NCBI RefSeq assembly: GCF_000993825.1
Contig: NZ_CP011114.1
Span: forward strand, 2,232,001 to 2,296,000
Length of the DNA: 64,000 bases
Source of the DNA: Paenibacillus durus ATCC 35681
Lineage (GTDB): Bacteria; Bacillota; Bacilli; Paenibacillales; Paenibacillaceae
Direction: 5' to 3'
In this document: positions 51,616 through 60,663 of the stretch, in pieces
Layout: every line of letters starts with the position of its first letter
Numbering within the stretch: the first letter of the stretch is position 1
Made by a program: the position numbers and the translations under genes
The notes under the pieces: model-generated
Database searches by the model: none
The model's input: the letters and a program-made list of their open reading frames with translations, nothing else
Told to the model about the DNA's origin: nothing

Positions 51616-52659
51616 TTAGACTCCTGTTTTTTCCCGTTCCACAACCTCGATCTTGTCCCTGCCGCCATAGAAATCCCACCAGGGGGTCGCGGCCTTGGAC
51701 AAAATTTCACCCAGACGGATCATTCGCCGCACACCTTCGTCCTTCAGCCACGCCCGCAGCGCTTCGGCTCCATGCTTCCCATAGATCTCGACGCCATCCT
51801 GCCAGGTTGCCCGTCCGCACAGCACGCCGGAAAAAGGAACTTCGGCTTCTCCGGCCAGCTCCAACGTCTCCATGAACGTTTCATTAGTAACGCCCGCACT
51901 TAAATAAATGAACGGTACGCTCGTCAGACCCGCCGTAGCCTTGAAATGCGCTATCGCCTCTTCTCGCGAATACACGGCTTCGTCGCCTGCGTTGGCCCGG
52001 GTGCCCGCCACGTACTTCAGGTTAATCGGAACCTCCACTTTCAGCACGTCGATTTTGTACTTCGGCTGGGTGAACTCCTGCATATATTTTTTCACCTTTT
52101 CCGGCTTGGCTTTGGCAAATTCCGCGCTGGCGGAGTCCTTGAGGGTATCGCTGTAAGTGACGGCCTCGAAGAAAAACGGGATATCGACGGAATCGCATTC
52201 CGCACCGACCCGTTCAATAAAGGCATGTTTAATCGTGTTGATCTTCTCGTCGTCGTCCGGGTCGTAATACATCAGAATTTTGACGGCATCGGCGCCTTTT
52301 TCCGCGTAACGCCGCACCGACCATTCCGGCAGCAGATCCGGCAGCCGCCCTTTTTCCGTGGCATCATAGCCGGTTTCTTCATAAGCGATCAGCAGGCCGG
52401 TATCTTTATGCCGGACCGCCGCCGCATCCCAGCCGTACTCCGGGTCGAGCAGAATGGCGCTGGAGTATGGCGTCAGCTCTTCGGATACCAATCTTTTGAA
52501 TTCCGCAACATGCCGTGCATCCGCTTCGCCTCCAAGCGCGCTCCCAAGCGATTTTCTAAGTGAACCCCGCTGATCAATCGCCGTCGCCACAAACAGCCCC
52601 CGGTCATCGGATAGCTTAAGCAGCCGGTCGTATTTTCCTTTGGATATTCTCACACTCAT
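51616..52659 (-). CDS. lacD: Tagatose 1,6-diphosphate aldolase-like protein
   Basis: Class I aldolase of the LacD family, which cleaves tagatose-1,6-bisphosphate; some members act on other sugar phosphates. 347 residues from the ATG at 52659, which lies 8 bases after AAGGAGG. Features: ATAIDQRGSL near the N-terminus; the Schiff-base lysine is probably in KIDVLKVEVP. No other lac/tagatose genes are nearby, so the substrate is uncertain. Confidence 0.86.
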   Translation of the reverse strand: MSVRISKGKYDRLLKLSDDRGLFVATAIDQRGSLRKSLGSALGGEADARHVAEFKRLVSEELTPYSSAILLDPEYGWDAAAVRHKDTGLLIAYEETGYDATEKGRLPDLLPEWSVRRYAEKGADAVKILMYYDPDDDEKINTIKHAFIERVGAECDSVDIPFFFEAVTYSDTLKDSASAEFAKAKPEKVKKYMQEFTQPKYKIDVLKVEVPINLKYVAGTRANAGDEAVYSREEAIAHFKATAGLTSVPFIYLSAGVTNETFMETLELAGEAEVPFSGVLCGRATWQDGVEIYGKHGAEALRAWLKDEGVRRMIRLGEILSKAATPWWDFYGGRDKIEVVEREKTGV

Positions 52660-52747
52660 CTGTCGTTCCTCCTTCATCTCCTAATATGGCCCAACAGTTG
52701 CCCCGCTATTTCGTATTTAACCGTCAGGATGGAGATCAACCAGGAAA

Positions 52748-53398
52748 CTACAAATCCCGGGTGGAGAACAGACGTAAAGAAATCAAGTAAGAAGCCGCGA
52801 TAAATACGATGTAGACGGCGCCTCCGACCAGCCATTTTTCGAGACCCAGAGCCGCGCTCTCCAGAATAAAGGTCTTCAGCCCCGGTATCGCATTAATGAT
52901 GTCTCCCAAATTGGCTGTGCCGAAGATAACGATCATAAAAAACACGGTATTTACATATTGGGATCCCTTGGGTCCTAGCCAGTAGAAAAGAGGCAGGTAG
53001 ATCGAGGCGATCAGCGGTACCAGTAAAATAGAGACCCCCATTTCACTCCAGCTTATATTCAGACCTTCATATCCCAGCTGCGGCAACACCTGAGACATTA
53101 CTAGAGTAAATGCAACGCCAATTAGGGTAAAGGGCAGAACCGATACATATTTGGAGACCACGATCATTCTACGGTGTACCGGAAGACTGAGCGAGAATCT
53201 GATATTCACATTTCGGACATCCTGCAGGCAGGTGGTAAGAAGCATCATCATAGCGGGCATTGTTACAAGCAGACTCAACCCGAACGGCGCGCTTCCCGTA
53301 TTCATAATGGACATAAAAATGAGATAGGCAAACAAGAATAACAGATAATTTCGGGATAGCATAAAATCCTTGCGGATCAAGGAAACGAGATTAGACAT
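52748..53398 (-). CDS. ABC-2-type transporter permease
   Basis: A 216-residue membrane protein with six predicted helices. It is the last gene of a GntR-ATPase-permease operon, overlapping the ATPase gene by 8 bp. The arrangement matches the YtrA- and PmtR-controlled exporters of peptides or cell-envelope stress agents. Substrate unknown. Confidence 0.82.
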   Translation of the reverse strand: MSNLVSLIRKDFMLSRNYLLFLFAYLIFMSIMNTGSAPFGLSLLVTMPAMMMLLTTCLQDVRNVNIRFSLSLPVHRRMIVVSKYVSVLPFTLIGVAFTLVMSQVLPQLGYEGLNISWSEMGVSILLVPLIASIYLPLFYWLGPKGSQYVNTVFFMIVIFGTANLGDIINAIPGLKTFILESAALGLEKWLVGGAVYIVFIAASYLISLRLFSTRDL

Positions 53399-54257
53399 GA
53401 GCCTTGCCTCCTTTTACAGTGAAATACATAATATCTTCCAGCGTCGGCGCTTCGAGCAGCGCATTTCCCTGAAACGCCCTTTCCGCTTCCCGCCGGTCCG
53501 GCGCCAAGGCTTCGAACCCGTGAGCCCCTTCCCTGACCCCGACAAAATACTTCAGTACATCCTTGTCCAGCAGCTCGCGACCGCCCTTGACCAGCACATA
53601 CCGTTCCAGTATTTTATCTTTATTGTCGTTGAAGACGACTTTCCCCCGGTTCATGAAAACGATATAGTCCGCGATCCGGTCGAGATCCGTCGTATTGTGA
53701 GTCGAGAAGACGATCGACTTGTTCTCGTCGAGTATTTGCTCCCCGAGCAAATCCAAGAGTTCCCTGCGGAAGACAGGATCGAGCCCAGCGGTCGGTTCGT
53801 CCATAAGCAGCAGGTCCGCATCGTGGGACAGCGCCACCGCCAGCGAGAACTTCATCTTCATCCCTCTCGACAGGTCCTTGACTTTGGACTTTTCGGACAG
53901 CTCAAACAGGTCCAGGTACCGGGTAAAGGCTGCATCATCCCAATGTTGATAAAAAGGAGCAATCATTTTTCTCATATTCCGGATCGTCATATTCTCATAG
54001 AAATAGTTCTCATCGGAGACGTACCCGATGCGTTCCTTGAGGCCTGGGTTATCCGCAAGCATACTGCCGAAGATTCGTACCTCCCCGCTGCTGGGACGCA
54101 CCATATCCATCATAATCTTGATCAGCGTACTCTTCCCGGCGCCATTGGGTCCGATCAATCCGGTGATAAACCCTTTTTTCACCTCAAACTGCACCTGATT
54201 CAGCGCAAACCGTTCAAAAGACTTCGAAACTCCCCGAATTTCCACCACATTGCTCAT
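53391..54257 (-). CDS. ABC transporter ATP-binding protein (DrrA-like)
   Basis: A 288-residue ATPase with Walker A (GPNGAGKSTLI), signature LSRGMKMKFSLAVAL, Walker B (LLLMDEPTAGLD), and a C-terminal regulatory extension (about 215-288). It overlaps the regulator gene by 4 bp and the permease gene by 8 bp. Ends with ITVKGG-like residues. Confidence 0.92.
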   Translation of the reverse strand: MSNVVEIRGVSKSFERFALNQVQFEVKKGFITGLIGPNGAGKSTLIKIMMDMVRPSSGEVRIFGSMLADNPGLKERIGYVSDENYFYENMTIRNMRKMIAPFYQHWDDAAFTRYLDLFELSEKSKVKDLSRGMKMKFSLAVALSHDADLLLMDEPTAGLDPVFRRELLDLLGEQILDENKSIVFSTHNTTDLDRIADYIVFMNRGKVVFNDNKDKILERYVLVKGGRELLDKDVLKYFVGVREGAHGFEALAPDRREAERAFQGNALLEAPTLEDIMYFTVKGGKAHV

Positions 54258-54634
54258 TCTTGCTCCTCCTCGCCCAGCGTCTTGAATATGTCTACCATTT
54301 CCGCAAACCCGATCCCCAGCAGTCTGCTCTCCTCCAACACTTCTTTCATCTTGTCCTCCAAGAGCCGGTATCGCTGTTCACGGATGTACTGCTGATTCAT
54401 ACCGGACACAAAGGAGCCTTTCCCCACTAGAGAATTGACAAGACCTTCCCGCTCTAATTCCTCGTATGCACGCTTTGTCGTAATGACGCTGATCTGCAAA
54501 TCCTTAGCCAATTGACGGATCGAAGGCAGGGGGGCCCCTGCGGTAAGCTCGCCCTGTAAAATCAACTGCCGGATCTGGCTTACAATCTGCGCATAAATCG
54601 GTTCTCCCGATGAGTTGGATAAAATAATGTTCAT
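54254..54634 (-). CDS. GntR-family regulator, YtrA subfamily
   Basis: A 126-residue protein with a winged helix (about 10-75; PIYAQIVSQIRQLILQGEL, SIRQLAKDLQISVITTKRAY) and only a short C-terminal helical tail, which defines the YtrA group. It is the first gene of its ABC operon and is probably the repressor, with a 21-bp palindrome just upstream. Confidence 0.92.
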   Translation of the reverse strand: MNIILSNSSGEPIYAQIVSQIRQLILQGELTAGAPLPSIRQLAKDLQISVITTKRAYEELEREGLVNSLVGKGSFVSGMNQQYIREQRYRLLEDKMKEVLEESRLLGIGFAEMVDIFKTLGEEEQE

Positions 54635-54665
54635 CCTTCACCTCATTCCGCTGCAATGTAATTAA

Positions 54666-54686
54666 TGTATATATATTATATATACA
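54666..54686. promoter_or_regulatory. 21-bp perfect palindrome, YtrA-type operator
   Basis: Two 10-base arms (TGTATATATA and its complement) around one central base, 31 bp upstream of the GntR-family start. AT-only core; position fits autorepression. Confidence 0.65.
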
Positions 54687-54786
54687 ATATAACCATTTTT
54701 GTCAACGATATTCCCCTCTTTTTCCTGCAATTGGGCTTCAACGAAGTCAAAAAAGCACACCCTGCGCTCTTGGCAGCAGAATGTGC

Positions 54787-54813
54787 AAAAAAAAGACACC
54801 GGATACCGGTGCC
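54787..54813 (-). terminator. Terminator of the small acidic gene
   Basis: GGCACCGG/CCGGTGTC arms (54806-54813 and 54795-54802) with loop TAT, then eight T residues on the minus strand. Confidence 0.88.
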
Positions 54814-54872
54814 ATGCAAGCCTTGCTCTATTTGTATTTTGCTCCAGCCTTAATTTTGTTCGCCGTCTAGCC

Positions 54873-55037
54873 TTATTCGTAGGAGCTTTGCTCATTCTCC
54901 TTGTAGCCTTTGTCTCTGCGAAGCATTTCCTTGCGCCGGTCCATCTGCTCTTGCTCCATCTGATTAGCCTCATGGGAGGTCGGCGCCGTCTTCTCCAAAT
55001 CTTTTACCGTGTTGATCAAATTTTTGTCGGGACTCAT
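54873..55037 (-). CDS. Small hydrophilic protein, unknown function
   Basis: A 54-residue protein starting at an ATG 9 bases after AAGGAG. The frame runs further upstream to 55127 but without a site. It is highly charged (Glu, Lys, Arg, Gln) and predicted helical, with no cysteines or membrane segment. It has its own terminator at 54787-54813. No family recognised. Confidence 0.6.
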   Translation of the reverse strand: MSPDKNLINTVKDLEKTAPTSHEANQMEQEQMDRRKEMLRRDKGYKENEQSSYE

Positions 55038-55126
55038 GGCAATTCTCTCCTTAACCATTCTTTGATACCTTAAATAGTGTCTCGGTCTGGAAGGAAAAAT
55101 ATGCATGGTTGCCCTAGTACGCTCCA

Positions 55127-56263
55127 TTAATTAGTGTTAAGCGACAGGCCGATGATCTCCGACCGGCTGGCCAGGCGGATCGGCGGACCCCAGGTTCCAT
55201 ATCCGGAAGAAACAATGACATGCAGATTCTCTTTATTCAGATAGCCCCAGTCCAGCTCGAACAGACGTCTTGTAATCCAGTGGATGGGCGCGATTTGTCC
55301 CCGGTGCGTGTGCCCGGAGAGAAGCACGTCAACGCCGGCCTTGGCGGCGGCCTCAAATCCTGTCGGCTGGTGATCCATCATGATGACGGGACGCGTCAAA
55401 TCCAGACCTTCCAGCAGGGAGGCGACACTCTTGCGGCCTTCGCTGTCCATACTCTCCGCCGCTTTGTCCTTCCTGCCTACAATGTATACTCCGGCGGTCT
55501 CGGCTACCTCGTCCTGAAGCACGCGTATGCCAACTTCGTTCATTAGATCCGTATATTTCTTGATATCCCCGCCATAATATTCATGATTGCCCAGCACGGC
55601 GAACACGCCGTAACGGGCCTTCAGCTTGCCTAGCTGCTCGCTCATCCGGTGGCGGACGAACGGCTCCACGCTGTCATCAAGCACATCCCCCGCAAATAAA
55701 ACAATATCCGGCTGCATCGCATTCATCCGGTTGACCATTTTCTTCAAATGACGGTTGCCGACAATGTCGCCAAGATGAAGGTCGGATGCGACGGCGATCG
55801 TTAGATCTCTCTCAAACTGCTTGGGAAGCCCAAGCGTGTGAACGCGCAGCACCGTGCTCCACGCATTCCGGGAGCCCCACACGATAAATACCGCCAGCAG
55901 CGCCACAATTACCGCGCCCGCTTCGGATATATAACCGGAAACATCGGTGCCAGCAAGGGATAAAATCCAGTAGAGCAAATCAGCCACGGGCAATAGAATG
56001 ATAGCAAACTGCATCAGGGCCAGATAATACGAGCCGATGACCTTAAGAAATCTGGCGAGCGGCTTAAGAACAGGCGGCAGGGGAGTTCTGCAAATAATAT
56101 ATGCTAGAGCGATTACCCAAAAGACCGGCCAGAACACTGTCTGGCTCATCCCGGGAAGCCAATTCCGTACAAGCAGCCACGCATGGTAGCCGATATAGAA
56201 ATTGACCAGGCCGAGCAGCAGTACGCCTCCAGCAATGGAAAGGATCAATCTTATTCTCTTCAT
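55127..56263 (-). CDS. Membrane-anchored metallophosphoesterase
   Basis: A 378-residue protein with about four N-terminal membrane helices (1-115) and a calcineurin-like phosphoesterase domain (about 145-370). That domain has ASDLHLGDIVG, FAGDVLDD, LGNHEYYGG and SGHTHRGQ, all metal ligands in order. ATG at 56263, 7 bases after AAAGGAG. The group includes UDP-diacylglucosamine hydrolase-like and YkuE/YpbG proteins; the substrate is unknown. Confidence 0.88.
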   Translation of the reverse strand: MKRIRLILSIAGGVLLLGLVNFYIGYHAWLLVRNWLPGMSQTVFWPVFWVIALAYIICRTPLPPVLKPLARFLKVIGSYYLALMQFAIILLPVADLLYWILSLAGTDVSGYISEAGAVIVALLAVFIVWGSRNAWSTVLRVHTLGLPKQFERDLTIAVASDLHLGDIVGNRHLKKMVNRMNAMQPDIVLFAGDVLDDSVEPFVRHRMSEQLGKLKARYGVFAVLGNHEYYGGDIKKYTDLMNEVGIRVLQDEVAETAGVYIVGRKDKAAESMDSEGRKSVASLLEGLDLTRPVIMMDHQPTGFEAAAKAGVDVLLSGHTHRGQIAPIHWITRRLFELDWGYLNKENLHVIVSSGYGTWGPPIRLASRSEIIGLSLNTN

Positions 56264-56381
56264 TCCTATGTCTCCTTTGACCATATTTCTCTATGCGGAT
56301 ATATAGAATATCATTCTTTATTATAATACTAAATGCACTTGTGCCCAATATTACGTGTGACTCCACAGTTTGTAAACGTTC

Positions 56382-56430
56382 AAAAAAAGGAAGCCGTTCC
56401 TCTTTCCCGCAGGAGAGAGAGACGGCTTCC
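56382..56430 (-). terminator. Terminator of the quinone reductase-SDR unit
   Basis: GGAAGCCGT/ACGGCTTCC arms, loop about 24 bases, T7 on the minus strand. Confidence 0.85.
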
Positions 56431-56451
56431 ATGTTCTTGCTGCCAAAGCAA

Positions 56452-57165
56452 TTATGTTAAAATATGTCCGCCTTCCGTGTGAAGGACGGTTCCGGTCACA
56501 AAGCCATTTTGGAGCAGGTAGAGTACGCTTTGTGCGACATCCTCCGCTTTGCCCACCCGCTTAACCGGGAGTTTGCCTGCTACCGCAGTGTAGAAATCAT
56601 TGCGCGCGTCTTCAGCCATTTTGCTGCGTGAAGGCGTATCGATAATACCCGGCGACACGATATTCACACGGATTGGAGCAAGTTCCAAAGCCAAGGTTTG
56701 GCCAAGACTCGACACCGCCGCGTTAACCGCGCCCAATACAGACGATCCAACCATCGATTTATAGGCGACTACGCCAGAGAATAAGGTAATTGAACCGTTC
56801 GCTGCAATGTTCGGCGCCCCGTATTTAGCGGCATAGTATTGACCCCAAAATTTGTTCTCGAACAACTGACGGGCTTGCGCCGTATCCGTGTGAAGGAAGG
56901 ACCCGCCGGATGTTTCCGCCGCGCTAACGACAAGATGATCGAACGTCCCGATTTTTTCAAAAAAAGCTTGTACCTGCTGTTCATCCGTCGTATCCAACGT
57001 ATAAGCCGCAGCCTTGGCTCCCAGTTGCTCTTTCGCCTTCTGCAGTTTGTCTTCCGAGCGGCTGGCAATGATCACTTCTGCTCCAAGAGCAATTGCTTGT
57101 TTAGCGGTTTCCAGGCCAATGCCGGAGCTTCCGCCGATAATTACGATTTTTTGATTTTGCAGCAT
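56452..57165 (-). CDS. Short-chain dehydrogenase/reductase
   Basis: A 237-residue Rossmann-fold oxidoreductase with GGSSGIGLETA (about 11-21). In the catalytic region, the usual YxxxK motif is not obvious in the expected place (GSSVLGAVNAAVSSLGQTLA occurs where YSASKAA is normal). It may be a divergent or non-catalytic SDR. Downstream of a quinone-reductase-like gene (28 bp), under an HxlR regulator. Confidence 0.85.
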   Translation of the reverse strand: MLQNQKIVIIGGSSGIGLETAKQAIALGAEVIIASRSEDKLQKAKEQLGAKAAAYTLDTTDEQQVQAFFEKIGTFDHLVVSAAETSGGSFLHTDTAQARQLFENKFWGQYYAAKYGAPNIAANGSITLFSGVVAYKSMVGSSVLGAVNAAVSSLGQTLALELAPIRVNIVSPGIIDTPSRSKMAEDARNDFYTAVAGKLPVKRVGKAEDVAQSVLYLLQNGFVTGTVLHTEGGHILT

Positions 57166-57193
57166 GAGAATTCCTCCTATTTTATGGGATATA

Positions 57194-57745
57194 TTAGTAA
57201 TTCAGCACTTCATTTAAATGCGCACCCAGTTCGGATACGAATTTGTCCAGCTTCGGATTTTTGATGACATCGTAGCAAGCGAAGCTCTTCAAAGGCTGCA
57301 TGCCGAGAAATTCCTGCACACGGTGCAAATGAGCGAGCGCTCCTTCCAAGCTCTCCCCTTTAAAGAACTGCGCCGGATCGTTAAATGCTTTTTCCGGGGC
57401 ATTCCAGGTTGTCGAGAACATATATTTCTTGCCGGTTAACAGCCCGCCTTTTCCATATTCATCCGCACCCTTGAAAAATACGCCGTATTCATAAACTTCA
57501 TCCATATACGTCTTGAGCAGCCCGGGAACACTGAACCAGTAGATCGGAGTTTGGTAAATGACTACATCCGCCCAAAGAAATTTCTTATGCTCTTCTAGGA
57601 TGTTGTATCCGTTTTGAATCGTTGTGGTTTGCACTTGATTCTGTTCACTTAAATAACTCACCATGCTATCCACCAGGGTTTGGTTCAATTTCCCCTCTGC
57701 TGAACCATATTTTTGGTGACCGTTAATGATAAGTATATTTTTCAT
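57194..57745 (-). CDS. NAD(P)H-dependent oxidoreductase, flavodoxin-like (MdaB-like)
   Basis: A 183-residue FMN/FAD-type quinone or nitro reductase. ATG at 57745 lies 9 bases after AAGGAG and gives MKNILIINGHQKYGSAEGKL, the flavin-phosphate loop; YQTPIYWFSVPGLLKTYMDE is also family-typical. In an operon with the SDR gene and divergent from an HxlR-type regulator. Confidence 0.9.
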   Translation of the reverse strand: MKNILIINGHQKYGSAEGKLNQTLVDSMVSYLSEQNQVQTTTIQNGYNILEEHKKFLWADVVIYQTPIYWFSVPGLLKTYMDEVYEYGVFFKGADEYGKGGLLTGKKYMFSTTWNAPEKAFNDPAQFFKGESLEGALAHLHRVQEFLGMQPLKSFACYDVIKNPKLDKFVSELGAHLNEVLNY

Positions 57746-57907
57746 TGTCTCCATCTCCTTATTGGTAGATCTGATCACAACGATATTATATATGCAGTAA
57801 ATTCATTTATGGAAGTAGTGATATTTAATTCATATAGTTTCCGAAAGGATATTATTGTGGTATGATAAGCTATATCAAGTCAAAAATATTTTTGGGAGGA
57901 TGCTTCG

Positions 57908-58246
57908 ATGAGTAAAGTCGAACCGATCGTTCTGACCAAAGGAACACCGGGCGAGCCTTGCCCCATTGCCAAAACGCTGGATGTCATTGGGACGAAATGG
58001 ACCTTTTTAATTATTCGGGATCTGCTTATCGAAGGAACGATGCGTTTCAGCGACCTGCTGAGATCCATGGATGGAATTAGTCCGAAGACACTGTCGCTTC
58101 GTCTTAAAGAATTGGAGGACCATGGGGTACTGGAAAGAACGGTATATCCGGAGGTTCCTCCGCGTGTAGAATATACGTTAACGGAGAAAGGGAAACGGCT
58201 TGAGGGGATTTTTATTGAATTAAAGAGATTTGGGTTGCATTTGTAA
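57908..58246 (+). CDS. HxlR-family transcriptional regulator
   Basis: A 112-residue winged-helix protein with one conserved N-terminal cysteine (EPCPIAKTLDVIGTKWTFLI). HxlR proteins of this group often sense quinones or aldehydes through that cysteine. Divergent from the MdaB-like/SDR operon across about 160 bp, an arrangement that suggests direct control. Confidence 0.92.
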   Translation: MSKVEPIVLTKGTPGEPCPIAKTLDVIGTKWTFLIIRDLLIEGTMRFSDLLRSMDGISPKTLSLRLKELEDHGVLERTVYPEVPPRVEYTLTEKGKRLEGIFIELKRFGLHL

Positions 58247-58288
58247 AAAAATAAGCCAACCGGAAGTTTCCGGCTGACCTCAGTATAA

Positions 58289-58337
58289 GAAAAACGGCAG
58301 TTCAGGACGCAATCGCCGCCCCGGCTGCCGCTTTTTT
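58289..58337. terminator. Bidirectional terminator
   Basis: CGGCAG/CTGCCG arms with a GC-rich loop, T runs on both sides. Serves the HxlR gene (+) and hemerythrin (-). Confidence 0.75.
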
Positions 58338-58372
58338 AAAAAACCGCTTGCTATGTTGCTATGTACCAGATA

Positions 58373-58807
58373 CTACGCTTTCGCACGCTGTTCGGCCATG
58401 TAATCCCCAATCAGCTTGTCGCATTTGTTAATGTGGGTAATCAGCCAGTCCGTCAAAGTGCGGTTCAGCTTGATGGTAGTCAGAACGGAGACACCTTTGG
58501 TCTGGATTGCTTCTTCCAGCTCAAGAACCGTCTTGACGAAATCGGCATGCTCCTTCTGATGCTCAGCTAATTCCGGGAAGTGGATGTCATTCATCAATTC
58601 CTCTTCACTGCCGAAATGCTCAATGGTGTAGTCCTTTAAAAACTTGAGTGTCTCTTCGATCTTCTCGCGCCCTTGCTGATTCGAGCAGGCATCAAAGAAC
58701 TCGTTCAGCTTGACCAGCAGCTGTCTGTGCTGACAATCGATTTTCTCTACTCCAATTTCGTACGATTCCCGCCAGGCTATCATGTCCGTATCGCTTCCTT
58801 TTGCCAT
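58373..58807 (-). CDS. Bacteriohemerythrin
   Basis: A non-heme di-iron oxygen-binding protein. 144 residues with all ligands in order: CQHRQLLVKL (His), HFGSEEEL (His, Glu), HQKEH (two His), HINKCDKLI (His, Asp). The ATG at 58807 is preferred; the frame opens 3 codons earlier at a TTG. Single-gene unit. Likely an oxygen or NO store or sensor. Confidence 0.92.
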   Translation of the reverse strand: MAKGSDTDMIAWRESYEIGVEKIDCQHRQLLVKLNEFFDACSNQQGREKIEETLKFLKDYTIEHFGSEEELMNDIHFPELAEHQKEHADFVKTVLELEEAIQTKGVSVLTTIKLNRTLTDWLITHINKCDKLIGDYMAEQRAKA

Positions 58808-58877
58808 AAAATTCAATTATTCTTCTCTTCATTCTCTCTCTTTCGACTGGAAAAAACAGTTAACAACATCACACGAC

Positions 58878-58901
58878 AAAAAAAGCCTGATTTCTCAGGC
58901 T
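58878..58901 (-). terminator. Terminator overlapping the end of the MFS gene
   Basis: AGCCTGA/TCAGGCT arms with GAAA loop, then T7 on the minus strand. The first arm includes the last bases of the MFS coding region. Confidence 0.88.
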
Positions 58902-60166
58902 TCAATGGCAGCAGCTGATTTACGCATATTTATCACTCTAATAGCCAGCAACGAGGCGAACAAGCACAGAAAGCCTGCGGTCACGAAAGGAACCGTGTAA
59001 CTGCCGAGCCATTGTCTCATCACGCCGGCGCCGTAAGCGGCCGCTGAAGCGCCGAGCTGATGAGCGACCAAAATCCAGCCGAATACCATCCCCGCTTTCT
59101 CTCTGCCAAAATGATCAGCGGTTATTTTGACAGTCGGCGGCACGGTTGCGATCCAGTCCAGCCCGTAGAATACGGCAAATACCAGCAGAAGCGTATAACC
59201 CCCGTTCAATGCGTAGGGCAGGAAGATAAGCGACAATCCCCGAAGGCCATAATACCAGAACAGCAGCCATCTGCTGTCAAAACGGTCGGACAGCCAGCCC
59301 GACAGCGTCGTACCGACCATATCGAACATTCCCATCAGGGCGAGCAGCCCCGCAGCCGTCACAACCGGGATGCCAAAGTCGCCGCAGGCCGGAATCAGAT
59401 GCGTGCCGATAAGGCCGTTGGTCGAGAATCCGCAGAAGAAAAAAGTGCCTGCCAGCTGCCAAAATGTGCCGCTCTTCACCGCATCCTTCAGCGCAAGCAG
59501 CGGAGCAAGAAACAGATTGCCGTAGAGCGGTGCGGGCGGAACGATCTCCGTCTCTCCAAGCGGAGGAACACCGGCATTGTAAGGATGATCTTTCATCCAA
59601 ACCGCCACAATGGGAATCAGCACGATCAACACCGCGATGGTTGTGTAAATGGAAAAACGCCAGCCGAGCCCAACCGAGATCTTCGCCAGAAGAGGCAGGA
59701 ACAGCAGCTGCCCCGTCGCCGCGCTGGCCGTAAGAATGCCAACAACAAGCCCTCTGTGCTTCACGAACCAGCGCCCTGCCACCGTAACGCCCAGCACGTT
59801 AGCCAATGCCCCTGTGGCCAGGCCTATGACAACACCCCAAAGCGCGATGAACTGCCAGAGCTCCGTCATAAACGATGTTAACGCTAAGCTGCCCGCCAGC
59901 AAACCCAGCGTCAGCAGCATGATGCGGCGAACGCCAAAGCGGGTCATCAGCGCAGCGGAGAAAGGTCCCATCAACCCGTACAGAAATATGCGGATCGACA
60001 ATGCGCCGGACACCGCAGAGCGGCTCCAGCCGAATTCTTTTTCAAACTGCAGCATCAATACGCTAGGAATCGAACTAATGCCCGCCGATACCAGCAATAC
60101 GAAAAAAACGATCGATACCACAGTCCAGCCATAATACCACCGGGGAGCTTTATTTCTTAGCGGCAT
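58895..60166 (-). CDS. MFS transporter, monocarboxylate/OFA-like
   Basis: A 423-residue, 12-helix major-facilitator protein. TM1 has WYYGWTVVSIVFFVLL, and TM4-5 has TGALANVLGVTVAGRWF, a hallmark of oxalate/formate-antiporter-like carriers. The ATG at 60166 follows AGGAGTGAAGGG, better than the opening at 60205. Substrate unknown. Confidence 0.85.
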   Translation of the reverse strand: MPLRNKAPRWYYGWTVVSIVFFVLLVSAGISSIPSVLMLQFEKEFGWSRSAVSGALSIRIFLYGLMGPFSAALMTRFGVRRIMLLTLGLLAGSLALTSFMTELWQFIALWGVVIGLATGALANVLGVTVAGRWFVKHRGLVVGILTASAATGQLLFLPLLAKISVGLGWRFSIYTTIAVLIVLIPIVAVWMKDHPYNAGVPPLGETEIVPPAPLYGNLFLAPLLALKDAVKSGTFWQLAGTFFFCGFSTNGLIGTHLIPACGDFGIPVVTAAGLLALMGMFDMVGTTLSGWLSDRFDSRWLLFWYYGLRGLSLIFLPYALNGGYTLLLVFAVFYGLDWIATVPPTVKITADHFGREKAGMVFGWILVAHQLGASAAAYGAGVMRQWLGSYTVPFVTAGFLCLFASLLAIRVINMRKSAAAIEA

Positions 60167-60229
60167 CCCTTCACTCCTATCCCTATCCTTATCTTTATCT
60201 ATCATTGCTTATATATCATATAATCGGGA

Positions 60230-60663
60230 TTGCTACAATTACCAGGGCAGAGGCTGACCCATATAAAAGAACTAAGAATCAGCGAAAAGTGGATGCACGT
60301 GCTTAATATCACGGCTTATGTAAACTGGTGCGCCGCCAATATTGCCGGCGCCCTCCTTGGACAGTGGATTGCCAGCCCTGAGCGGCTTGGCCTTGATTAT
60401 GCGCTGCCGGCCATGTTCATCGGACTGCTGGTCCTGTCATTCTGAGCCGGCGCAAAATTCGCACCGATACGATTGTCGGTCTGACTGCCGCAGCAGTAGC
60501 GGTCGGCGTTTCTCTATGGATCTCCCCCACTGCCGGGGTCATTGCGGCAACAGTTATAGCGGCGACTCTTGGAATGGCGGTGGAACAATGGATGTCAGTA
60601 ACGAAATTCAGAATAGTGACAGTGGGCATTGTGTCGCTGATGCTGCTGCGTCTTGTGCTTTAA
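60230..60663 (+). pseudogene. AzlC-like branched-chain amino acid permease, truncated and frameshifted
   Basis: The frame from 60230 contains ITAYVNWCAANIAGALLGQW and DYALPAMFIGLLVLSF (C-terminal half of AzlC), then a TGA. The continuation is in another frame (SRRKIRTDTIVGLTAAAVAV...) to a stop at 60663. The first half of the protein is absent. Its TAA shares three bases with the stop of the convergent DUF421 gene. The final residues may come from the small partner AzlD; not certain. Confidence 0.75.
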
